Of a stretch of 5,989 bases of DNA, positions 1 through 5,030 are shown piece after piece. The notes below the pieces were generated by a model that did no database searches, was not told the origin of the DNA, and saw only the letters and a list, made by a program, of their open reading frames with translations. The stretch spans positions 1-5,989 of the forward strand of contig WSZX01000250.1 of NCBI GenBank assembly GCA_013139935.1. The letters run 5' to 3'. The first letter of the stretch is position 1. Each line of letters begins with the position of its first letter. Origin of the DNA: Ardenticatenales bacterium (lineage in GTDB: Bacteria > Chloroflexota > Anaerolineae > Promineifilales > UBA4811). A program made the position numbers and the translations under genes.

Positions 1-119
1 GGGGCGCAGGTAGGGCGTTGAATTCACCTCAAAACTCTCCGCGCCCCCTGCGTCGGGTGCAACGACTTGATAGCCCCTCCTGATATCTGCGCACCTGGCC
101 TGTGCCCCCCGGCTTGACG

Positions 120-1031
120 CTATTGCAACCGTTCCATTGCCACCAAAACATTCCGATGAAATATCGCATAGGGAATACCCGTGTTAAGATGACCAAGTGC
201 TTCTCCGTACTCTTGTTCCGTGAGCTTGACGAGCTGAGGAAGCCCGTAAATATCCTCCCACGCCGGTATGTCCCCTTGAAAAGACGTGGTCGTCGCTGTG
301 GCCAAGGGGCGCTCGATATGTTTGGTATTCCATGGGCATACTTGCTGACATATCTCACAGTCCATCACTCGATTTTCTATGACGGGTTTGGCTTTTTCAG
401 GAAAGTCGTCATTCTGCAGAAGATATGACAGACACTTTTCTCTATTCAATACATGGGCCTGCTCAAGCGCACTCAATGGGCAAGCCTGTTGACATTTCTC
501 GCAGCTCTTGCATCGATTTGTTTCTTCTTCGGTGTTATGCTCAAGATTGGCATTTGTCACGATCCCCCCAAGAGCAAGGAACGTGCCATACTTTTTGGTG
601 ACAAGTAGAGTGTTTTTCCCCTGCCATCCCAATCCAGCTCTTATTGCGGCCAGTTTCAATGGGAGGATGGATCCTTTATTCTTGGAATCATCACAGATAA
701 GGGCAGTGTATCCCTCTTTTCGCAACAAAGCGGCGATGGGTTCAAGCGGCTTGACTATATCATTGAAAAACCCTGAAAGGAACAACCTGCTTGCTCTCGC
801 CATGTAGGATTCATCCCAAGATGGAAGGACGAGACCACCAATGTAGATGCCCGCCACAATAATGGTCTTTGCGCCCGATAATGAGAGGCTTGGGTCTCGT
901 CGTTGGGAGTGGTCTAGTAGATAACCTTCAAATTCAGATGCCTCGGCAAACCCCAGGACATCAATCCCCAGGGAATCTGCCAGCCCTTTAATGTTCTCTG
1001 AAAGAACAGTTTTTTCCATCAAATCATCCAT
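120..1031 (-). CDS. QueG-like (COG1600) double [4Fe-4S] cluster protein
   Basis: This complete 303-residue protein is related to epoxyqueuosine reductase QueG, the cobalamin-dependent enzyme that performs the last step of queuosine synthesis on tRNA. Two ferredoxin-like cluster motifs are plain: C174, C177, C180 and C184 followed by P, then C200 (CLSY), and C225, C228 and C232 followed by PWN. That gives eight cysteines, enough for two clusters. The segment around 132-160 (AGLGWQGKN, then a G-rich LALGGIVTN) matches the family core before the clusters. It is shorter than typical QueG (about 340-380 residues) and lacks the C-terminal HEAT-like part, ending soon after RNVLVAM. The VDTxP/TDSxP aspartate that QueG uses for catalysis aligns with K118 if no gap is allowed, although D114/D115 lie just before. 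The start ATG has GGAGG four bases upstream. Cytoplasmic. Family membership is sure; the QueG function is not. Confidence 0.85.
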   Translation of the reverse strand: MDDLMEKTVLSENIKGLADSLGIDVLGFAEASEFEGYLLDHSQRRDPSLSLSGAKTIIVAGIYIGGLVLPSWDESYMARASRLFLSGFFNDIVKPLEPIAALLRKEGYTALICDDSKNKGSILPLKLAAIRAGLGWQGKNTLLVTKKYGTFLALGGIVTNANLEHNTEEETNRCKSCEKCQQACPLSALEQAHVLNREKCLSYLLQNDDFPEKAKPVIENRVMDCEICQQVCPWNTKHIERPLATATTTSFQGDIPAWEDIYGLPQLVKLTEQEYGEALGHLNTGIPYAIFHRNVLVAMERLQ

Positions 1032-1761
1032 GCAACCTCCCTTTCATGTACGACAATTCCTAGAGAGTGTAGAAAAACAAGCGAGGTGCCGTCCCCTCTC
1101 CCGTCCCCGCAGCCTCTTCTTCAACACCCTCTTCCTGTGCCGGCTTTGTTAAAGATACCGGGGGCTAATGGTTGAGTTCAGGCGCGGCCGCACAACGTTC
1201 GCCAAGCAGAACCCTGTAATGCGATACGATCTTGAATGATTATATCCGCCGTAGCCGTCGCCTGCAATGACTGGTTAGGCCGCCACCGCTGGTATCCTGG
1301 CAGGGGTCCAGCGATCTCCGTGTTGCCGGTTGATGTTGCCCTCGTTGGCCCCCAAGAGCCCCGGCCGGTGGTACCCGGTTCGGCCGCTACTTATTCTGGG
1401 TTTCATCCAATTGCCGCCGTTGAGGCGCATCTGGCAGGCCTTGCGGGCGGCGGCTGGGTTGCACTGAGCGTTGGAGCGGTACCTGTGCTCGGGAAAGCTC
1501 TTGAGAGCGCGATCAAGGTTTTCCGGCGGGAGCTTGAGGACGCTGAGCCAGAGGGCGGCGGTATCGCTGCGCAACCATTCGAGCGCCTCTTCTCGGCGGT
1601 ATTGAAGGCCTGGACGATGATGGCGGCCGCGAGGCCGCGACGCGCCGCTCGGGCGGGAGGTGGATCGAGAGGTGGAGATGGTCGAGGGCGCGCTGACTGA
1701 GTATCAGGGGGATACAGCGACTGTCAGGCGGCCAGGGCCGGGAGGCCGTAGGCATCCTTCC
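1032..1761. other. 730-bp region without an intact gene
   Basis: This stretch separates the exporter operon from the QueG-like gene. Open frames exist on both strands, but their translations are rich in R, P, A and G, as expected of unselected GC-rich DNA, and none resembles a known family over its length. The only protein-like signal is the broken remnant at about 1494-1690. Close to the QueG-like gene there is a C-rich stretch (about 1086-1110) in which CCGTCCCC and CGTCCCC recur. No rRNA or tRNA gene and no convincing intrinsic terminator for the permease operon was seen. A GC-rich dyad of CGGCC and GGCCG near 1730-1750 has no T tract. Confidence 0.6.
1494..1690 (-). pseudogene. Possible frameshifted remnant of a small protein
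   Basis: Read on the minus strand, three short protein-like pieces follow one another in three different frames. The first ends in LSIHLPPERR (about 1685-1642), the second reads LAAAIIVQAFNTAEK (from 1633), and the third reads QYRREEALEWLRSDTAALWL and continues through LPPENLDRALKSF (1604-1494). Together they resemble small bacterial or phage-borne proteins of the type 'LLAAVI-QAV-DA ... REEA-WL-SD ... L-LDPE-LR--L', which I recall as common but cannot name. Two frameshifts within about 100 bp would be needed to restore one chain, so it would be inactive. Chance resemblance in GC-rich sequence is a real alternative. Confidence 0.3.
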
Positions 1762-2862
1762 TTACAGGTCCATCCGGCGCACCCGCAAGACGACCAGAGT
1801 GAGGATCAGCCCGGCGCTGCCCAACACAACAGCCAGTTGGGGCAAGACCTGAGCCAACGGAACGCCGGCCGAGAAGGAAATGCGAAACAGCCTTCCCAGG
1901 GCAACCGAGGGTATCCAGGGCAGGACGGTCTTGAGGATTTCGGGCCAACTCGACGCCATCGTGTTGACCAGGAGCACGGGAACCGTAAGGACTATCACCA
2001 CCAGCCCCATCCACAGGCTCATGGTCGCCGGGTTGTCGAATAGGACCCCCATCAGCAATCCCACGGCCACCGCGAACAGCGATCCGCAAACAGCCCCCAG
2101 GATGGCGAGCCCCCAGTGGTTGACCATGGATTGGCTAAAGGCAAAGACTATGGCAGCGGCCGACAGACAGTAGACGATACCGGCCAACGCCTTTCCGACC
2201 ACTATTTCGCTGTAACTTGCCGGTGAGACTAGCAGAGCCTCCATGGTGTGCGTTTCCTTTTCCTCGATCATGAGAAAGGGAACGAGGAACGCGCCGACGA
2301 TAATGGTGGCGAGTACCAGGGCCACGGAAACCATGAATGGCTGCCCATCTGAGTCCGGTCGGGGAAAGACGGTATTGCCCTCAATGTCGATGCGCACCGT
2401 CTGTCCGGCGAGTTCGGTGAGTCGTGCTTCAAGGAAATCGACCTGTTCGGCCACCTCGGCCGGATCGGCCGAATGGGCAACATAGCCCTCGAGTTCCAAA
2501 TGCCCGTCAGTCCTGGTCATCTGATCATCCCCGGCTGGAATCACCAGCCCCAATAGGGAGAAGGTTGCCTCACCGATCATTTCCTCTAGCGCCCGTTGGG
2601 AGGTCACTTGGTGGAGTTCCAAATCACTTGAGGCGCCCAGCTCTTCTATCAGGTGGGACTCTCCCGCATCATAGACGACGACACTGGGGAGGTCTCTCAA
2701 TCTTATGACAAGAGGAAGCACCTGGGCAGATAACATCAACATCGCCATTCCCAGGATCAGGGTGATCGTGGTCTTGTTCTTGATCCCGTCAACTATGTCT
2801 TTGGCTGCGATCGCCCATATGATGCGCAGGGTCTTGCGCTGTTTCTCATTGGTCAGGTTCAT
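1762..2862 (-). CDS. ABC-2 type transporter permease (second paralogue)
   Basis: This is a 366-residue membrane subunit of an ABC-2 exporter. The layout is typical of the ABC2_membrane_3/NatB-like group: a short cytoplasmic N-terminus (RIIWAIAAKDIVDGIKNKTT), TM1 at about 32-54, an extracytoplasmic domain at about 57-174, then five further hydrophobic segments near 177-198, 219-241, 250-273, 281-302 and 336-360. The cytoplasmic loop after TM2 carries the hallmark EEKETHTMEALLVSP (200-214). It is clearly homologous along its length to the permease just upstream, so the two probably form a heterodimer with the ATPase encoded first in the operon. The frame stays open up to a GTG at 2961. I chose the ATG at 2862 because GGGAG lies nine bases before it, the protein then lines up with its paralogue from the first residues, and the extra 33 residues are a low-complexity translation of a DNA repeat. 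The substrate is unknown. Confidence 0.88.
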   Translation of the reverse strand: MNLTNEKQRKTLRIIWAIAAKDIVDGIKNKTTITLILGMAMLMLSAQVLPLVIRLRDLPSVVVYDAGESHLIEELGASSDLELHQVTSQRALEEMIGEATFSLLGLVIPAGDDQMTRTDGHLELEGYVAHSADPAEVAEQVDFLEARLTELAGQTVRIDIEGNTVFPRPDSDGQPFMVSVALVLATIIVGAFLVPFLMIEEKETHTMEALLVSPASYSEIVVGKALAGIVYCLSAAAIVFAFSQSMVNHWGLAILGAVCGSLFAVAVGLLMGVLFDNPATMSLWMGLVVIVLTVPVLLVNTMASSWPEILKTVLPWIPSVALGRLFRISFSAGVPLAQVLPQLAVVLGSAGLILTLVVLRVRRMDL

Positions 2863-2871
2863 TTCCGATAG

Positions 2872-2876
2872 CTCCC
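2872..2876 (-). promoter_or_regulatory. Ribosome binding site fixing the second permease start
   Basis: On the minus strand GGGAG stands nine bases before the ATG at 2862. The upstream GTG at 2961 has only a weak G-rich stretch near it. The site sits inside a perfect 10-bp palindrome, CTCCCGGGAG (2872-2881), which might compete with ribosome binding. Confidence 0.55.
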
Positions 2877-2884
2877 GGGAGAGG

Positions 2885-2919
2885 CTAGGAGAAGGGAGAA
2901 GGGAGTAAGGAGTAGGGGT
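2885..2919. repeat. Degenerate purine-rich heptamer repeat, five units
   Basis: On the plus strand five successive 7-mers can be read: CTAGGAG, AAGGGAG, AAGGGAG, TAAGGAG and TAGGGGT. The two central units are identical and the others differ by one to a few bases. The array lies in the 102-bp gap between the two permease genes, just upstream of the ribosome binding site of the second. Seen from the coding strand it is a pyrimidine tract of the type CTCCTTACTCC. It may be an intergenic simple-repeat family of this genome; copies elsewhere cannot be checked from this window. Confidence 0.6.
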
Positions 2920-2964
2920 TGCGGAAAGCTGCCGCGCCCGCTCCATACTCGCTATTCCCACCCA

Positions 2965-4047
2965 TCATCGATCTGAGCGGCGAACCACCCACGCAACGGC
3001 CGCGAGCGCGAGCGCCGCAGAGCTAACCACCAGGGCGAGTTCTGGTCCGAAATGGGCCAATGGCGCGGTTTCTGCAAAGGATACTCGAAACACGCTCGAC
3101 AGTGCTACTGTTGGCACCCACCGGAGGGCCGCGATCAAGCCAGCTGGAAAAAGATCGGTGGCGATAACCAAGAACACCGGCATTAGCAGAGGGATAAGGA
3201 GCAACCACGCCCAGAGCATCACCTGCTGCTTGACACGGAGCGTGCTCCCGAGCAATAGGCCCAGGCTGACAGTGAACAGTGAACCGCACACGACCGCCAG
3301 GGCCGCCAGCCACCAATGGGTGATCAGCGCCGTATACGTGCCCGCCACCAGGGCCGCGGCCGTCAGGCAGTAGAACAAGCCGGCAATCGCCTTGCCGACC
3401 GCTATGTGACCGGCGCGTGCCGGCGAGATCAGCAGAGCGTCCATGGTTCTGGCTCGCTTTTCCTCGATCATTAGATTCGGCACCATGGAGAGGCCGATGA
3501 TCGCCAGCACAAGGATAAAGCTAACCGAAGCCAAAAAAGCGAAACCGCGCGAGTCCTTTTGGGTGTGAACGATGTTGCCATCGATATCGATGGCAACCGG
3601 TTTTCCGGTCAACTCGCTGAGGTGTTGTTCGAAAAACGCCCGCACCTCGGCCGTGGCCGCGTCGGTGGCCCAGTGGACAGCGTAACCCTGGAGCTCAAGT
3701 TCCTCCCCGGACGCCAGAAGCTGATCGAAATCGACCGGGAGCGTCAAGCCCATCACGACGATGTCTTTGTTGCCCACGTAGGCTATCATGTTTTCCTGTG
3801 AAGAGGTCTCGATCAGGTCAAACTCGGTGCTGTCCTTCAACTGCGCAGCCAGGCTCGAACCACCGGCATCGTAGATGGCCAGTCTGGGGAGCGTGTCCCC
3901 GCTTTCCCAAGCGGGCATGAGGCGATAGAACACCACCAAAAAGAGCACCGAGAGAATCGTCGACAGGGTGGTCTTGTTCCTGATCGCATCGACGATATCC
4001 TTGGAGGCAATCGCCCAAACGATGCGCAAGTTTCCGCGTGCGTTCAC
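2965..4047 (-). CDS. ABC-2 type transporter permease (first paralogue)
   Basis: This 360-residue integral membrane protein is the first of two paralogous permeases. The N-terminus RIVWAIASKDIVDAIRNKTT leads into TM1 (about 27-46). An extracytoplasmic domain follows (about 47-168), then TM2 (169-191), the ABC-2 hallmark EEKRARTMDALLISP (195-209), and four more hydrophobic segments near 214-237, 245-268, 276-298 and 333-355. It starts at GTG (4047), only two bases after the stop of the ATPase gene. GGAAGGAG, inside the last codons of that gene, lies nine bases before the GTG, so the two genes are almost certainly translated from one message. It shares with the second permease the motifs RI(V/I)WAIA(S/A)KDIVD, YDAG, DI(D/E)GN, MIEEK, HW and AVCGSLF. 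The two are expected to pair as the transmembrane channel. The cargo is not evident. Confidence 0.9.
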   Translation of the reverse strand: MNARGNLRIVWAIASKDIVDAIRNKTTLSTILSVLFLVVFYRLMPAWESGDTLPRLAIYDAGGSSLAAQLKDSTEFDLIETSSQENMIAYVGNKDIVVMGLTLPVDFDQLLASGEELELQGYAVHWATDAATAEVRAFFEQHLSELTGKPVAIDIDGNIVHTQKDSRGFAFLASVSFILVLAIIGLSMVPNLMIEEKRARTMDALLISPARAGHIAVGKAIAGLFYCLTAAALVAGTYTALITHWWLAALAVVCGSLFTVSLGLLLGSTLRVKQQVMLWAWLLLIPLLMPVFLVIATDLFPAGLIAALRWVPTVALSSVFRVSFAETAPLAHFGPELALVVSSAALALAAVAWVVRRSDR

Positions 4048-4049
4048 TG

Positions 4050-4781
4050 CTACAAACTCCTTCCCGTCAGATTGATAAAGGCATCTTCCAGACTGGCGTC
4101 TGGCTGATCGGAATCCGCCTTGAGTTGTTCAGGCGTGTCGATCGCCACAATTCGTCCCCGGTCAATGATCGCTACCCGATCGCTGAGATTGTCGGCTTCT
4201 TCCATATAGTGGGTGGTTAGAAAGACGGTGACGCCCTGTTTGGCCAGGCCGGCAACTATGGCACGGATGTCGCGAGCGACCCCCGGGTCCAGGCCGCGGG
4301 TGGGCTCGTCCAGAAAGAGCACCCTGGGCTCGTGCAGCAGGGCTCGCGCGATCAGCAGACGCTGCTTCATGCCATTGGAGTATTTCTGGGTCTTGTCCCG
4401 GGCGCGTTCCACCAGACCGACCTGCTCCAGCACTTTCTGGACGCGTGACCTCTTGACGCCATACAGCCGGGCGGTGAATAGCAGATTGTCGCGCCCCGAC
4501 AACCGCTCATAGATGTTCTGGCAGTCGAACACGACCCCAATCTGGGGCTTGAGCTGCTGACGCTCGTCCACGACATCACAACCCGCCACCCAGGCCTTTC
4601 CGAAGGTGGGCCGCAACTGGCCGGTAAGCATCCTGATGGTGGTGGTCTTGCCGGCGCCGTTCGGACCCAGGAAGCCAAAGATCTCTCCTGGTTCTACGGC
4701 GAAGCTGATGCCATCCACTGCACGCAGGCCGTCATAGTCGCGGGTCAAATCCCGAGCCTTGATTGCTATCATCGCTGTCAT
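4050..4781 (-). CDS. ABC-2 exporter ATP-binding subunit (DrrA/NatA type)
   Basis: This intact 243-residue ATPase would power the two permeases encoded directly downstream. All motifs are canonical: Walker A GPNGAGKTT (39-47), Q-loop Q88, signature YSNGMKQR (134-141), Walker B VLFLDEP (154-160) with catalytic E159, D-loop GLD (163-165) and H-loop H191. The C-terminal SLEDAFINLTG (230-240) is typical of ATPases that work with ABC-2 permeases (NatA, DrrA, CcmA-like). The start is ambiguous. The ATG at 4781 overlaps the stop of a possible 29-codon leader frame (ATGA), whereas the ATG three codons later (4772) has GAGGG nine bases upstream and fits family N-termini better. It acts at the cytoplasmic face of the membrane. 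The same-strand LytTR fusion upstream contains a second, degenerate ABC domain, so this is the only functional ATPase in view. Confidence 0.95.
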   Translation of the reverse strand: MTAMIAIKARDLTRDYDGLRAVDGISFAVEPGEIFGFLGPNGAGKTTTIRMLTGQLRPTFGKAWVAGCDVVDERQQLKPQIGVVFDCQNIYERLSGRDNLLFTARLYGVKRSRVQKVLEQVGLVERARDKTQKYSNGMKQRLLIARALLHEPRVLFLDEPTRGLDPGVARDIRAIVAGLAKQGVTVFLTTHYMEEADNLSDRVAIIDRGRIVAIDTPEQLKADSDQPDASLEDAFINLTGRSL

Positions 4782-4867
4782 CCCTCACGTCTGCTTGAAC
4801 CAATGGCCATTCTTTCTTCCGCCGGTTCACTCTGCCGCTGACACTGGTCGCGGTCTTTTCGAAACAT
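4778..4867 (-). CDS. Possible 29-residue leader peptide before the ATPase
   Basis: This short frame, MFRKDRDQCQ through SSRREG, is hydrophilic and rich in R, E and Q. It has no signal or membrane segment and matches no family I know. Two observations favour translation: AGGAG stands nine bases before its ATG, and its TGA stop overlaps the ATPase ATG at 4781 as ATGA, the classical layout for translational coupling. It would be the first frame of the predicted operon transcript. It could equally be an untranslated leader with a chance open frame, since 29 codons are easily open in GC-rich DNA. Confidence 0.35.
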   Translation of the reverse strand: MFRKDRDQCQRQSEPAEERMAIGSSRREG

Positions 4868-4871
4868 GATT

Positions 4872-4886
4872 CTGCTCTCCTAGCAG
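4872..4886 (-). promoter_or_regulatory. Small hairpin with a Shine-Dalgarno loop
   Basis: On the minus strand CTGCT and AGCAG form a perfect 5-bp stem, and the five loop bases are exactly AGGAG, the ribosome binding site of the leader frame. In RNA this would display the site in a short hairpin near the start of the message. The stem is short and may not be stable alone, so its regulatory meaning is inferred. Confidence 0.4.
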
Positions 4887-4915
4887 GCTTGGCGGTCTGT
4901 TGATCCATCGGCCAA

Positions 4916-4938
4916 GATACTCTGTTCGAATCAGTATC
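4916..4938. promoter_or_regulatory. Inverted repeat over the predicted start of transcription
   Basis: GATACT (4916-4921) and AGTATC (4933-4938) form a perfect 6-bp inverted repeat with an 11-base spacer. A further CAGTAT copy at 4941-4946 overlaps the -10 box and repeats the CAGTAT at 4932-4937 with 9-bp periodicity. The dyad covers about +1 to +20 of the predicted transcript, where a repressor would block initiation. The binding protein is unknown, and the sequence does not look like a LytTR site. Confidence 0.4.
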
Positions 4939-4941
4939 CAC

Positions 4942-4970
4942 AGTATATGAAATGGGAGACCGCACCGCAA
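4942..4970 (-). promoter_or_regulatory. Sigma-70-like promoter of the exporter operon
   Basis: On the minus strand TTGCGG (4970-4965) is separated by exactly 17 bases from TATACT (4947-4942). The -10 box differs from TATAAT at one position; the -35 box keeps the TTG but is otherwise weak, which suits an activated promoter. Transcription would start near 4935, leaving a leader of about 70 bases before the small frame. The promoter lies just past the terminator of the upstream gene, so the exporter genes appear to be transcribed separately from the LytTR fusion. Confidence 0.55.
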
Positions 4971-4971
4971 C

Positions 4972-4992
4972 AAAAAAGCGCCGAACGGCGCT
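4972..4992 (-). terminator. Rho-independent terminator of the LytTR fusion gene
   Basis: On the minus strand AGCGCC, loop GTTC, GGCGCT forms a perfect 6-bp GC-rich stem followed at once by a run of six T. It begins about 40 bases after the stop codon of the LytTR fusion gene. It should end that transcript before the exporter promoter. Confidence 0.85.
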
Positions 4993-4999
4993 CTGGGGG

Positions 5000-5029
5000 G
5001 TTGAATGGAGTGATGCGGGCGTTGAATGG
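5000..5029. promoter_or_regulatory. Candidate LytTR binding site: paired 9-bp direct repeats
   Basis: GTTGAATGG occurs identically at 5000-5008 and 5021-5029, with a 12-base spacer, so the copies are 21 bp apart and face the same side of the helix. LytTR regulators (AlgR, AgrA, LytR type) bind two 9-bp direct repeats containing a GTT core separated by 12-13 bp, and this spacing fits exactly. The match outside GTTnA is poor. The repeats lie between the LytTR gene's stop codon and its terminator, centred about 70 and 90 bp upstream of the predicted exporter transcription start, which would suit an activator. Confidence 0.45.
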
Positions 5030-5030
5030 C

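Noticed and set aside
1..40. Possible gene start: GTG at 27-25 on the minus strand with GGAGAG seven bases upstream
   Set aside because: Only about nine codons lie in the window, too little to tell a gene from chance.
1081..1115. C-rich repeats GTGCCGTCCCC and CCGTCCCC upstream of the QueG-like gene
   Set aside because: They faintly recall REP-type intergenic repeats, but no palindrome or REP-associated transposase is present.
1190..1280. Integron attC-like ends (GCACAAC at 1190-1196 and GTTAGGC at 1274-1280)
   Set aside because: The right end matches the GTTRRRY core, but the left end does not fit RYYYAAC and the inner arms pair poorly. There is no integrase or cassette array in view.
1236..1700. 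154-codon open frame on the plus strand
   Set aside because: Its translation is rich in A, G, R and P and ends in a low-complexity R/G tail. There is no recognisable family or good ribosome binding site, and the opposite strand gives better protein-like signals.
2863..2961. 33-residue N-terminal extension of the second permease from GTG 2961
   Set aside because: It translates the heptamer repeat, lacks a convincing ribosome binding site and has no counterpart in the paralogous permease.
3559..3801. 80-codon plus-strand frame inside the first permease
   Set aside because: It is the antisense shadow of a clear permease gene and has no independent support.
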